Assembly: GCF_017591425.1 (NCBI RefSeq)
Contig: NW_024467106.1
Span: 21,256,501-21,320,500 of the forward strand
Source of the DNA: Ochotona curzoniae
Taxonomy: Eukaryota > Chordata > Mammalia > Lagomorpha > Ochotonidae
Length of the DNA stretch: 64,000 nucleotides
Direction of reading: 5' to 3'
The stretch's first letter is position 1; each line of letters starts with the position of its first letter. The position numbers were made by a program, and so were the translations under genes. The notes below the pieces were generated by a model. The model did no database searches, was not told where the DNA came from, and worked only from the letters and a program-made list of their open reading frames with translations. Below, piece by piece: positions 12,179-24,414 of this stretch.

Positions 12179-14029
12179 AGGAGATTGTTTCTTTTAACAC
12201 ACTAATGGTTTCTTTTGAAAAGGGGGAAATATTTGTTGGTATCTGGAGAGGCAGGGTATATTGAAATCCCAAGACAGAGGGAAGGGTTTAAAAGAACCAG
12301 GTAATATACTTCAGCTTCTGTTCCTGTCAAACATTTGTGGTATAAAGGGACCTAGGTGGGAACCTCCAAAAATCCCACAAAAGTACCTTTTATAAAAAAC
12401 TTAGATGTAGACATTTATCTAATCCAGAGAGTTTGTAGTCAATCAGGAAACCATCCCAGAATATATTTACCTATCTTTTTCTCTCTTCTAAATTACCTAT
12501 TTGAGGGCCTGTGCTTAAGCCCAGATACATTGATGATTCCAGCTCTTCATAATACACACTCTAGAAGGCAGCAATGATGGCTAATGTACTTTGAACTATT
12601 CTAATCAAATGAAAGACCCGGGTAAAGTTCTAGGTTCCAGGTTGCCACATGTGCCAGCCTAGAGTTTTATTGGCATATGAGGACTGAAACAGCAGGTGGA
12701 TGATCATTCATTCTCTTACCATCTGTCTTTTAAATAAGTGAAAATTAGAATATAAAACAATAGAATGACTCAAGTAGAAACTTTAAGGCAGGTATAGAAA
12801 GAAAGCATGAGCAATAACGCTAACAAAATACATATTTGAGTTGCTCTATTTTGTTTTCCAAGAAAGATAAGTTCTAGAGCAAATAAAACAGAAAATTAGT
12901 GATAATTACATTTGAGGCAAATAAATCATTAAAGTGTCAGGAGTGAGACATAGACTAGAGACAAACCCTCGTGAGCACATACTATGCAACCTGTATTTTT
13001 CATGAAAAACTGTTATTTTATGCTACTTTAGCATGGACTGTATGTATTTTCCAAGTGGCTTTTTTGTTTTTGTTCTTGGTAATTTTGTACTGAATTTTTC
13101 TAATTATTCTTCTCTTTACGGTGCTTCATCCAATAGTATTTAAAATTGATGTGACTTGTGGAAGACCTGAGCTGGTTAACATTGATCATCACCACGCACC
13201 ACTCACTAGCATACAATGAATCCAAGGCTGGGACTTACCAGTGAGAGTTGGAACAGAGGACGGGTGATGTTAGAATGGGCCATGACAATATCTAGCGCAT
13301 GAAAGAATTGGGTCTGGTGACAGAATTTACAGGGGATATGTAGGCTCACTCCTGTGGAACTGCAATCTCATTCTTGGGGATGCCCAAGAGCTGTGGGTGG
13401 AAAAGGCCAGGCTGCAGTGCTAAGGGAATACCACAGCTGGATTGGGGTTCCCACTGGTGAAGACAAGAGCTGGATTAAGGGTAGTGGGCTGGGCTGGAAA
13501 TGACTATAGCCTCCCTTGGCGCAGGTGTGAATGGGGTCTGGAGAGCAACAGACTGACTTAACTCCAACATCTACTGGTACTCGTGAGAGGCAGGGTGAGT
13601 GTAGAACGGTCTAGGCTAGGTCTTGCCTCCTGCTAAGCCATGCTATCAAAGACTCTACTTTAGGTTTTTTGGAAGAAGAGTAAAGTCTTCCTTCAAATTT
13701 TAGTCTACTTGTCTTGCAGACAGTAGTGTTAGTGGAGTAGTGATGCCCAGAGATGGTTGGCAAAAACCAATTTTCCTCCTTACCTCCCTAAGCTAATACT
13801 TCCACATCAAACCTGATGCTCTTGTTCATGTAACAATTGCCAGACCTCTTCCAGCTGCCAGGAGTTGAGTGGTAGCCCTCAGAAGACCCCCTAATTTACA
13901 AGAGGAAGCAAAGTTCAAAAGCATCATTACAGAGCCCAGAGAAATGATTCTGCAGGGTACCTGATGGAATGATGTACAGAGGCTTACAAATACATTACCA
14001 TGCTCAGACTAGTTTCTTAAGTGTAAACA
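12179..14029. other. Non-coding stretch including an unclassified GC-richer block
   Basis: The part at about 13150-13640 is richer in G and C than its flanks and contains GGGATGCCCAAGAGCTGTGG, GGGTTCCCACTGGTGAAGAC and GAGAGGCAGGGTGAGTG. It has no long open frame and no similarity to the SINEs in this window. It could be an untranslated part of a lagomorph retroelement, but I do not recognise it. Confidence 0.4.
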
Positions 14030-14195
14030 GAAAGTTAATTAATAATTCAGAAATCATAACTCTGTTACTATTGATTGATAGACTTTTGCCAAGTCATTAT
14101 CTGAGTCACAGTCTCCTCATCGCTCAAGTGGGATAAGAATTATCATTCCCTGCCATTTCACCCATGGTGGATTTGTAGGTAAAGACTGTTCCACG
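14030..14195 (+). repeat. MIR fragment
   Basis: GCCAAGTCATTATCTGAGTC, then CAGTCTCCTCATCGCTCAAG, TGGGATAAGAATTATCATTC and a terminal GAGTGAATGAATG match the MIR order: 'gggcaagttacttaacctctctg', 'cctcatctgtaaaatggggataat'. Confidence 0.65.
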
Positions 14196-14199
14196 ACTG

Positions 14200-16000
14200 A
14201 GTGAATGAATGTGTGTCTGGGTTGTGGCCAACACAGTACAAGGAGCACTGCCAGTCCTGTGGCCCAGCTAGGCTCTCAGACCTTCGTGCCATTGCTCCTT
14301 TGGTCTTTGTTTTGGCAAGTTTAATGGTAACCATTTCCCACTGGAAGTAACAAAGCTCTCACACTGACACATTAACTGTGGCAGGTCCAAGTTCCTGGGA
14401 CAAATGCCCCCTTCCCCTTTTCCTTGCCCCACCTGCTCTAAGGGTCCCACGCCTGATTGATGGATGCTGGTTCTATTGGGCCTTTTGTGAATAAAGATTC
14501 ACACTGCTGACATGTGTAGCTCTTGTGTACCATCCTCATCTCTGCTGACATTTGATAGAAGGCATTGGCCTTTATGAATTCTGGGGAGTCAGATAGCTGT
14601 GAACTTCCACTCATCTTCCCTTCAGATGTGTGTAGAGGAGATGGAGTTGCTGGAAATCCACGTGAGGGGGATCAGACAAATTGTACCAAGCAAAACCTGT
14701 GGTGCTGTAAGGTGCAAATAGCTCCCCCTAAGGCAATGTGAAGGACTTTCAAGAGTTTACCAAAATATGGAATGAGAAGATACATTTATTTTGGTACCAA
14801 AACATGAAATTCCATGTGCAGGGTTTTTTTTTTTTCTTGACATTTTTGTAAAACGCTTTATGCCAGCTTCTCAGGGAACTGTGTTCACCTGGACAAGTTC
14901 TGGGAATCCCTTGTGATTATCATTGACTATCACAGCACGAGAAACCTTGGGGAACCTCTATGTGGTTTCCTGGAAGTCACAGCAAAAGGTAATAATAACA
15001 TTCTGTTGTCTTCCTTATGTTTTATAAAATGAATACTCACCACTAACGTCACCTGTGAAAATGAACAGAGAATAGGTTTCTGTAGTATTGGACGTAAATG
15101 TTGGCTTTGAATCTTGACTTCATTATTGGGTAGCTTTGTGCTTTTTAATGGAAACTACACAATGTTTCCAAAACTCATTGTCCTTCCTTGTGAATGAGGC
15201 CTTAAAAAATAATACAGCACAGAGTATCTGAGATACATGAAATATATGATATGAGATAAAAGGTGGATGAAATGAAATGATGAAAACTACGAGGAGCTCA
15301 ACAGGTGTAAGCCACCAAAAATATCACTGGCTTAGTCCTCGTTAGGCTGTGGGCTGTAGTCTGTAGATTGGTGGTCATTGTGCTAGGTTGGCACTGGAAC
15401 TCTGGGGTACAGAGTATATTCCTTTGAATATAAAACTCATGTTTGTGCTCTTGAGCCCATAAAACAGAACTGTTAATTTTTGAGAGATAACTACATATTA
15501 GGCACATAAAAAGAGAGGCAGTCAGCCTCCGGGATGATCCACCGAAATCTGGCTTATTGACATTCATAGCTTGTGTGATTCTCTCCTACCTCGTGCCTGC
15601 ACTGATGTGTGTGACCAGCAGAATACCACAGGTTAGGCTATACAAGGTCTTCTGGTTTCTTCTTGGGGACTCTCTCCTTCTCACACGGCCTTTTTGAGGA
15701 CATCCTGGTTTCAATGTAGGTAGAAACTCATATGGGGAGAAATTGAGACTTCACCATCACATACATGAGGGAATGTAGAGACTCACCTTCTAGTCCAAGT
15801 TAAACCCTCAGCTGTAGCTGCCCCTGCCCCAGAGACAACTTAATTTCAGCGTTAAGATGCACTGAGCTAAAATGACCCACTAAACTACTCTTAGAGTCTT
15901 TGCTCTCAGGATCTGTGTGAGACGATAAGTGTTTCCCTTGTCTTTACTACTGAGTTTTGAGATAACTTGTTGTGCAATAATAGATAACAAAGGTAGGAGG
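14200..16000. other. Non-coding stretch, with a possible MIR scrap
   Basis: GGCTTTGAATCTTGACTTCA at about 15100, followed by GGGTAGCTTTGTGC, could be the MIR 5' part on the plus strand, but the 3' half does not align convincingly. A T-run lies at 14824-14836. Nothing else is recognised. Confidence 0.4.
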
Positions 16001-16004
16001 CACA

Positions 16005-16152
16005 ATTATTTTCTATAGATGATAAAAAACTACAAATCAAAAGAGGCTAAGTAGTGTTTCCAAAGTCACACACTTGAACATATTGTATTTGTATCAGACT
16101 TTTCTGACTTCAAAATCAGTATGATCTTACCACTAAATATGCTGCCTTCCCA
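16005..16152 (-). repeat. MIR fragment
   Basis: AAAGAGGCTAAGTAGTGTTT, CCAAAGTCACACACTTGAAC, TTTTCTGACTTCAAAATCAG and TACCACTAAATATGCTGCC follow the antisense MIR order (gaggttaagtgacttgcccaa, gtcacacagctagta, gtctgactccaaagcc, accactatgctgcc). Confidence 0.7.
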
Positions 16153-16539
16153 CAATGTAAGTTTCCCGGAAGAAAAATAAAAATAACAGAAAAAATAGTA
16201 TTTCCCAAGGTGATACCATGTATTCATATATAATGCCACAAAGAAGAAGTATTTTGAGATGTGAAACCCCCGAACTTAATATAAAATAGGCTTACGGAAA
16301 AGGTTAAGAGTGGATTCTTTTCTACACAAATACCTTAATGTCTCCTGAATATCAATATCAAGCTTTAATGAGAAAAGTTCTGGTGTTTTGTTACCTAGGA
16401 GAGTGACTATAGGTCATGCTAATGCAAATATGTTTCTCAAAATCAAAACAATAAACAAAAACAAAAAAGAAAAGCAATACAAATTAGGACTTTGAATGCT
16501 TTACAAAGAAATTCTAATTGTTTGAAGAGATGAATATGT

Positions 16540-16860
16540 TTAACCTAATTAAGTGTTTAAAATGTATAAAGGTATCCAAACATTATATGCATGTATAATT
16601 TTGTATAATTTTACTTAACACATGTATAAATGACCATGTATAATTTATAAAGGTATAAAATGTATTTTATATCTGATTTTAGAAAATCATTAAAATTCTT
16701 AAAATTTTCTATTAAATTATAAAATTTAAATTTTATAAAATAAAATTGTGAAAGTATTATATTTAATTTATAAATGTATAAAATGCATAATTTTATGAGT
16801 CAGGTAAAAATAAAGAAAAATACTTAAAAAGACATAAAATTGAATAAGATAGGCACAGGC
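16540..16860 (+). repeat. AT-rich low-complexity region with a 22 bp perfect palindrome
   Basis: Repeated TGTATAAA, TATAAAATG, AAATTTTA and TAATTTTA motifs at very low GC. Positions 16717-16738 form a perfect inverted repeat (core TATAAAATTTAAATTTTATA). The DNA should melt easily and bend. No gene context suggests that the TATA-like motifs act as promoters. Confidence 0.9.
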
Positions 16861-17084
16861 CTGTTCCCGTGGAATGTACAGTTTCCTTGGGAAAATGGTT
16901 CACCAGTTGATCACTGCTGCTAAGACAGCATAAAATTTTAGTTGAGAGCTCTAGAATCTGGTAGAATGAGCAAAGAAAGTGATCCCGGAATAGATCTTTG
17001 GTAAAATCTAGTTCTTAGCATCCAGAACTAAGATGATCCACAGAAATACGATCTTGAGAACTGATCAGCTGCTTACTATCTAGA

Positions 17085-17300
17085 AGATTATTCTAAATTC
17101 TTTCAATTTCATATTCTCTGTCCACCGTACTAAATGTTAAGCTCTGTATGCATATTACCTCATTTAATCCATACAGTAATCCTATGAGTAAGCATCATTA
17201 TCTGAGGTGTATGTATTAGCACCTATCTCACTAAGAAAATAAAAAAATATAATCCATATAAAGTGCTATGTTTAGCATCTAGCCCAAGCTGGCCAAAGAC
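17085..17300 (-). repeat. MIR fragment
   Basis: TATGCATATTACCTCATTTA, ATCCATACAGTAATCCTATG, AGTAAGCATCATTATCTGAG and a block near 17290 are the antisense MIR core (acatgtattaactcatttaatcctcacaacaaccctatgaggtaggt). Confidence 0.7.
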
Positions 17301-17363
17301 TTATGACCTAATATGAGTGACTTCAAGATCAGACCCTGAGAAAGGATGTGTTTTAGTCATTTG

Positions 17364-17399
17364 GACACACACACATACACACCACACACACACACACAT
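17364..17399 (+). repeat. (CA)n imperfect microsatellite
   Basis: ACACACACACATACACACC followed by a second CA run ending in ACACATATAA; interrupted twice. Confidence 0.93.
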
Positions 17400-17929
17400 A
17401 TAAGAGGGAATGGGGAAGTGACAAGAAGAGATGTAGTAAATTAATACAGAACATATTAACGTCCTTTGGACACTTGAGGTTCACTCGTGGTGGGACTTTC
17501 AGACAAAGAATAAGTAATCACATACATTTGACCCACTAGCCTGAAGAAGGTGAGCTATTTGTCTGTCAGCTCTTAACTCTCATTGATTAAGGCTGACTTT
17601 GCAATGCTTTGGCCCAGTGTTATTTATGAGTCAAGGATGTCAAACATGTTCTGTGATTAAAGAACATGTTGAAGTAGAGACATAGAAGCTCTTGAATAAG
17701 AAAATTTTCGTCAGATGCCTCAGGAGTAGTGGAAGAGAACAGCTGTTATAAGCAATCATTAATGTTACCGTTGTTGCTGATAATGTCATAGAATGGTCAA
17801 TACTGTGATAGAAGTGCAATACAGATAGTCACAGAACCCAAAAGAAGGTTACCTCCAAGACTTGAAAGAAAGATGCCACAGATACGTAAGATGGAAGGGT
17901 GCTGAATAATTATTTGGAGCAAAACAGAA

Positions 17930-18350
17930 AATAGATTATCCCAGGAGTAGAGAAGCTTGAGTGAGAAGCCTAACGAGGGGGAAAGAAGAAGGAAGCCTTC
18001 TTCTTATAAAAGAAGTTTTGTAATCTGAATTTTGAAAGTTGAAAGTGATGCCTGGTAAGTTTGAGAAGATCAGTGGGAATCAGATCTCACAGAGATTTGG
18101 GCTTTAATCCTATGATCCATGGCAAATCATTAAAGGATTTTTAGCAAGTTTACATTTTGACATCATACCCCGATCCATAGAAGAGAAGCACATTTTGAGA
18201 AAGGAGGACATTTAAAATAAAAGAGGCCCATTTGGGAGGCAGTTGCAGTAGTTTAGCTGAATTCACATGGCTAGAAAAAGGTGGAGAGAATACATACTTC
18301 AAATTGATTATGTATATCACATGGTTTGTGGGTGAGGAGTTCAGGGACAG
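17930..18350. repeat. Ancient interspersed repeat, family not identified
   Basis: CCATGGCAAATCATTAAAGG, ATTTTTAGCAAGTTTACATT and CATTTGGGAGGCAGTTGCAG followed by TAGTTTAGCTG recall a widespread old mammalian repeat (typical phrases 'aatcattgaaggattttaagcag', 'ttaggaggctattgcagtagtcca'). I cannot assign a family name. Similar purine-rich phrasing continues patchily to about 20.6 kb. Confidence 0.4.
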
Positions 18351-19619
18351 CTTATCTGGAGGTTCTGACTCAGGGATTCTCATATTGTGTTAATCAGAAT
18401 GTCAACAAGGACAGTATCTGAAGGCTTGACTGCAGCTCAAGGATCTGCTTATATGGCTTGCTCACAGACTAGGGCGAAAGGTGTTAAGTTCTTTGCCAAT
18501 TTGCTCTCCCAATAGAAATGCTTGATGCTGTCATACAATGACAGCTGGCTTGCTGCAGGCTGAGTGGTGCCAGGGAGAGCAAATGAGAGAGAGAATAGAA
18601 GACAGAGGCTTCCATTTGTCAAAATCCTTCCATTTGTTCAAAGCCTTTCTCCATCATTTCTGAAATGTCTATTGATCATCCAAGCCAGCCCTATCCAATA
18701 CAGGAGGAGCCCACCCAAGAGGGTGGATACCCAAGGGCTGAGATAATTGAGAACTGTCTTGATGGTTAGCTAAGATAGTCTGGCCTCAGCCCCACTGGTT
18801 CACATCTCCAGGAGACAAAACACAGTTGTTTCTCCCTATGCTAGTCAATCAAACGGATTGAAGTCCAGAATCTTGTCATCTAGATCAAGATTTGGTGTCA
18901 GTAAATCTTATTGGGAATACCTCTCTAAGTATAACTCCTTAAGTGTGGATCCTCTCAATCTGAATGCTTACGAAATAGGAAGACAGGTACATTATGCCTC
19001 TCACAAAGCAGTGGGATAGACAAGGGTAACTGATGAAGTTCCTGTTCAGAGGAGTTATTAGCTGAAATCCAGATGGGAAGATTGTTGGCGCTCCCTTGAT
19101 CATTGCTCACAGAGGGTAGTGGCTCCCTGTGGTTCCTTACGTGCTCTGTCATGCCTTGCACTGAACATGTAGCCGAAATGGAAATAAAGATTGTACAGGT
19201 TGTTAGCGCAGCATAACCCAGCCTTCCTTGACTGGCGGAGGTACTGGAAAGGCAAAGGTACAAGAAAGGCAAAAAGGAGAAGAGAAGAATGCACTGGATC
19301 CTGAGAAGTGGCTGGAGATGAGTGTAGACAGACTCCATGGTGCAGGAACAGAGTCTTTCAAGAATTGGAGGATAATTCAAAGGTGTTACATTAAAAGTTT
19401 CTTGGGGGATTGGACTTTAAGTATGAGGGAAAAGATGGTTTAAGGAAGCCATGGAAAGGAGTAACATCAATAGAATATAAACATCAGAATTCAGATTTTG
19501 ATGGATAGAGGAGTAAGTAGGGCATTAGAAGCAGGAAGTATTGGTTATGAAGGAAAGAAGATGGAAAGAAACATGATTTTAGGAGGCTTTGTTGAAGTGA
19601 GAGAATGTATGGAGCTCAA
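18351..19619. other. Non-coding stretch; 141-codon minus-strand open frame not supported as a gene
   Basis: The frame at 18955-19380 (minus) has no recognised domain. It starts and ends in sequence that looks like the surrounding anonymous DNA. No polyadenylation or splice context supports it. Confidence 0.45.
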
Positions 19620-19926
19620 TCAGTGACCTAACAGTGTAATCCTCTGCCTGCTATCATTAGCATCCCATATGAGTGGCAGTTCCAATCCTGGCTGCTCCAC
19701 GTTTTGATCTGGCTCTCTGCTTATGACCTAGGAAGCAGCAGAGGACGGCTCAAGTCCTTCAGCCTCTGCACCGTGCACCCATATGGGAGAGCCAGAGGAT
19801 GCTTCCAGCTCCTGGCTTACTGAGGAATAAACCAAAAGATCAAAGATCTCTCTCTCTCTGCTGCCACTTCTCTCTGTCTCTCCTGTCTCTGTAAATCTGC
19901 TTTTCAGATAAAAATGAAAAAAAAAT
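19620..19926 (+). repeat. CSINE copy
   Basis: Blocks in sense order: TAATCCTCTGCCTGCTATCA, GCATCCCATATGAGTGGCAG, the B-box region TTCCAATCC, GGCTGCTCCAC, TCTGCTTATGACC, AAGCAGCAGAGGACGGCTCA, TGCACCCATATGGGAGAGCC, CTCTCTGTCTCTCC and an AAAATGAAAAAAAAATT tail. Moderately diverged. Confidence 0.9.
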
Positions 19927-21754
19927 TGGAAAAAAAGTGAGAATATGTGTTTATGCCTTCAGGAAAGAACTAGTGACCAAACAATAAATCATAAAACAGA
20001 TAAAGTGAGGTCACTGAGAAAACAACAGAGTGGAAACCCAGAAACAGAGAGTAGAAAGGACACTTCAGCTACAATAAGCAGAGGAAGGAAGCAGGAACAT
20101 TTATGTCAGGGTTGTTGTTGGGTGTAGGACGGTAAGGCTGGGAAGGCTGGGAGAACTTGTGTGTTGAGTGTACAGTGAAGAGTAATTCTTGGCTAGAGGA
20201 TTGACTGTTCTAGAGGCCAGTGAGTCAAAGCCATGAGAAGAGAAGGGGAGAGCAGAAGAGGAAGTTAAGGAGATTTTACACCATTAGGGACCTGAGATAA
20301 TAAGCCTAAGCTTTATCTTGTATATTCCTGTATTAGAGACACACTTAGAGATTTCAGACAGGAAAATGGGACTTTCCTGTGACCAATAACATATGAGGAT
20401 AAGGAAGAAGGATGCCACTGCTACTTCTAGCTGCTTGGAAGGCAGTGGAATGTTGATGCCATTGACCCACATAGGCATTGCAAGCAGGGAAACAGGATTA
20501 GACATTGATTTTGCAAGCCTAGAACATGTTAAGAAGAGCTGCTGAGCTGGGAGAACTGGGCTTGCTACTTCTGTTGGAAAGGAGACCTGGCAGTTCTGGG
20601 TTTCAGATCTAGGGACTGAGAGAGCCTCCAAGGCCACAGCTAACATTAAGATACTGATGCTAAAATCACTTTCCAAGTTGTTCACAGAGTGGAAGGTTAG
20701 TTTGGTATGGGACTCCTGCATCCAGCTGGTGTTCCCCAGAAGTAAGAAACAAATGAAATGCAAGCCAAGTATTCAGTTGATAAAGATAGATTCACTATCA
20801 TCTCCTGGTAGATCCAACCCTGTTCCTTGTGGAAAAGTGGGTTAGTACCTATGGAGAGGACTGTAGGTATGTCCTTCACCTGAGGCTCATATTCCCTAGG
20901 TAAAATGGTGGTGAGTGCACCCTTCTTAAAGTGCTACTGTAAAGATGAGTGATTTTTTGTTCTATCTATTGTTTCTATCATGTTTATGACAGTTCAGGCA
21001 CTTTTCCCAAGCATTGCATTGTATGGTGTAATACTGTGATGAGCTAAACTTTAAAAACATGGAAGTGAAATCTCCAAGAAGAGAAGTCAAAGTCACCTAG
21101 GTGAGGCAGAACCAGGAGGAGCCCCTAGGCCTCTGACTTCCAAACCTGTGTTTCTATGCTTGCAACAGGTTCAGCATAGGTGTTTCCAGCCTCTTCTTCA
21201 TATACATGGGCACAGCTCATTTATAGGATGTAGTTTCTGATGTGGTCTTAGAGGGCTACAGAAGAACGTATGAGTATTTCACAGACATTCTCTGCCCAGA
21301 CCTTGGGCAGGTATGTAATAATGCTGTTAGTTTCACTCTGTACAGAGTGATAAACACCCCCAGAGACTGACTGGCTACATCTGTTCTGGGAGAACCACAT
21401 GCAGGGTCCAACCTTTGTGACCTTATTAATCTTGAAAAGATTGCTTCTGTATTATTGATTTGTATAACTTAGCTTCATTTAGTTGTTCACTACTCCATGT
21501 GTTTTGAGAAAGCTACCTGCTAGGATCTTGGAGTTGTAACAGTAATAAGAAACAATCAATATCTTCCTGATTACATGGTAGACAAAAGAATTTCCATACT
21601 TCTTTCGTCTTCCTGTGGAAATGTAAAATGAAAGTGGGTTATTCCTCTTGTTTCAGGTGTAAACAAGAATTGTAAAATCAAAGTTAGAAAGGTGCAATCC
21701 TGTAGTCATTACAATCAGCCACTACAGGATCCCAGGATTAAGAATCTTGAACTT
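19927..21754. other. Non-coding stretch, nothing firmly recognised
   Basis: Includes a 159-codon minus-strand open frame (20284-20763) with no recognised domain. Purine-rich phrases around 20030-20300 may belong to the same unnamed old repeat as 17.9-18.4 kb. Confidence 0.4.
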
Positions 21755-22034
21755 GGGCCCTGGAGTGGTAACACAGTGGCTAAGGTGGTATGTGCCAAGG
21801 TCCCATATGGGGATCCGTTTGTATCCTGGGTGCTCTACTTTCTCTTCCAGCTCTCTTGTTGGAGACCTGGGAAAGCAGTAGAGGATGATCCGAGACCTTG
21901 GGACCCAACTCCTGCATGGGAAACCTGGAAGAAGCTCCTGGCTCCTGGTTTCCAGCAGATAGGAGATCTTTCTCGGTTTCTCCTTCTTTCTGTAAATCTG
22001 ACTTTACAATAAAAATAAATAAATCTTTTAAAAA
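21755..22034 (+). repeat. CSINE copy
   Basis: Begins GGGCCCTGGAGTGGTAACAC and continues with GGTCCCATATGGGGATCC, AGACCTGGGAAAGCAGTAGA, CCTTGGGACCCAACTCCTGC, AAGCTCCTGGCTCCTGG and CTGTAAATCTGACTTTACAA, then an AATAAAAATAAATAAATCTTTT tail. Part of the segment before the AGGAGATCTTT block is deleted. It faces the minus-strand copy at 22252-22551 tail to tail. Confidence 0.93.
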
Positions 22035-22220
22035 GCTTCAACTCCATGTGGTTCAGTTTCCTATATGGTACTGGGAGCACCTCCATTCCTCTGAAAATGG
22101 GCAGTTTACTGGCCTGTAAACTCTAGGGATAAGTACTTAACCCCCTTAATGGTTGATCAGATCCCCATGCAGAAATTTCTGTGTATTAGGTCCTTTACGT
22201 TATTAAGACAATGATTTAAT

Positions 22221-22248
22221 ATATGTGTGTGTGTGTGTGCATGTGTGT
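22221..22248 (+). repeat. (TG)n microsatellite
   Basis: ATATGTGTGTGTGTGTGTGC followed by ATGTGTGTCA, directly beside the 3' end of the minus-strand CSINE that follows. Confidence 0.9.
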
Positions 22249-22251
22249 CAA

Positions 22252-22551
22252 AATTTGTTTTATGGAAAAGAGAGCTACACAGAGAGGGAGAGAGAGAGAG
22301 TTCTTTCATTTGCTGGCTTACTCCCCAATTGGCTGTGTTAGCATACCAGTGAGGCCTAATTGAGGAGCATGGATCGTGGGATAGCAGGGGCTCTAACACT
22401 TAAGCCATCATGAATCACCTTGGATCTTCTTTTGCCACTTTCCCAGGCTCATTAGCAGGAATGTGGAGCAGCCAGTACTTGAACCAGCACCCATATGGGT
22501 TGCCCACATCACAGGTAGCAGTTTAATGCGCTGTACCACAACACTGGCCCC
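22252..22551 (-). repeat. CSINE copy
   Basis: In antisense order: an AGAGAGGGAGAGAGAGAGAG purine run, TTTGCTGGCTTACTCCCCAA, AGCAGCCAGTACTTGAACCA, GCACCCATATGGGTTGCCCA, TGCGCTGTACCACAACAC and TGGCCCC at the element's 5' end. The middle part has drifted considerably. Confidence 0.88.
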
Positions 22552-22555
22552 TATT

Positions 22556-24414
22556 CTAGTGATGCTTTTGTCTGACTTACTGTTTACTAAAGGAATGACT
22601 ATGCAGGGTTCCTCACCAATAGCGTGGGCAATAGAGTCTGAGTTATTACTGTCTTACAGAAATCTTTTCTGCTGTTTCTTTGTTTAAAATGGAAATAGCT
22701 GTCTTTCCTTTACCATCAAAGTCCTTTCTTTCCCAAACTTCAAATAAAGTACTTTCATGATTTCAAAGCTTCTCATATTCTAAATAACCTAATTGTTTTA
22801 TCGAAAGAGAAAAGAATGGAGCCACCCAAAACTTTCCACATGCAGATATTTGGGGAACACCTGGTACCTGGGAAGTATTAAGCCAGGTCCTGGTCACAGG
22901 AGGAAATGATTTTGATAATCATGTCTAGTGCTGGACACCATCATTCTGCTGTTCTGTGTGGACCCAGGAACCAGTCTGTGTCTCAGATCAAAGGAACAGT
23001 CTGAGCCTCAGGGGAGATAGTAGGAAATCATTTTAAAGGAGGAGGCCAGAGAGCGACAGTGAGACACTGAATGGACAGGATTATGAGTTTCCTTAGAAGA
23101 GCTGCCTATGTAGTTTGTGGAACCAAGTATAAACTTAAACATGTGGGTCTCTGGTTAAAATTACTAGGAGTTTACGATGGTGACAATATTGGGCAGCACT
23201 GGCCCTTGACAGCTGCGCAAAGCAACACCAGCCCTCTGGACTTTGTGGTTGGCTTATTTGTTCTGCTAGGGGAACCCATGGTGTGCAGAGCAGTAGGTGC
23301 AGAAGAAAGACCCTTCCTTCTGCTCTTCCTCAAAGCAAGGACAGTGGGACAAGGCCTCTAAGAAATACCATCTGCCAATCATTCTCTACCTTTGTATGTG
23401 TGCTTGTCTTTGCTCTGATGGTTTCTCCTGCCAGGAATTGTGCCATGCCTCACATATGACTGATAATTTCCTATCAGTCTCTTTGTGACAATTGCCCCAG
23501 CTTAATTGCCCCAGTTTTGCTGAACTTCAGGCTTGCACAGGAACTCCTCAGCCCACAGCCTGATCTGTGGCTGAGACCTTGGCATGCTTCACTTTGCGTT
23601 CTGACAAGTGCATCCTTGTCATGTGTCCTCCTCAGAGGTGAGAGCCCTCCAAAGTACTGAGTGTCTCATTCATGGATCGGTTGTTGATCTAACAGCTTTG
23701 CAATGTGTCTGGCATCTGGTACTCACTGATGGGGGCACAATTGCTTAATTAAAACACATCATAGATGCTCTGTCTCTCTTTCCATCAAATTCACCTTGAC
23801 AGACCTTCCGCAGAAGAGAAAATATTAGCATGCAAAAGTACATTATGGTAAGAGGCACATAAGAGATTTGTAATTAGGGGATACATAGCAGGAATGCTGT
23901 TAGAATCTACACAGAGCCTTGCAGAGCAGTCACAGACAATTCATTTTAGGTGACATGGTTGACTAGGGTAATTGTTGGTCAACACAGTTACATAAATTCT
24001 TTTGTGTGTGGGAAAGAGGACCAGAATGTAGGGAACACTCTTTGTCAAAATCTCAGAAATGTAAGTTCCAGAAGAGTAGAACAACCCAGATAAGGGGAGA
24101 ACAAGATGGCCACATAACAAGAACCATGGCTACAAATAAGCATTAGGGTAAATGTTTTCAACTACAGTCCACGTGATGCTAACAAACCCTGCTGAATCAG
24201 TGGAGGGAAGTTCTACTTCTCCACTGTCCACTCATAAACTCATTCAGCCTAAAGTAGCATTTTTTCCAAAGATTCTCTCATGCTTGCAGGGCCCTGCATG
24301 AGTGATGTGGGAGGAAGCTGAAGATTAGAAACAGGAAGTGATGTAAACAGGGCTGCCCAGCAAGTGAGTGGCAAATTGGAATGCAACCAGTTTTTTCCCT
24401 TTAGCCAGTGCCCT
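22556..24414. other. Non-coding stretch, nothing recognised
   Basis: Balanced composition with no SINE, LTR or exon signature. Open frames up to 96 codons (near 23071) show nothing recognisable. Confidence 0.45.

Noticed and set aside
16540..16860. Many TATAAA motifs that could be read as promoters
   Set aside because: They are iterations within an AT-rich low-complexity block with no downstream gene or CpG island.
18955..19380. 141-codon minus-strand open frame with hydrophobic segments
   Set aside because: No family recognised and no supporting gene structure; hydrophobic runs are common in chance frames.
20284..20763. 159-codon minus-strand open frame
   Set aside because: No recognisable domain; it lies in anonymous, possibly repeat-derived sequence.
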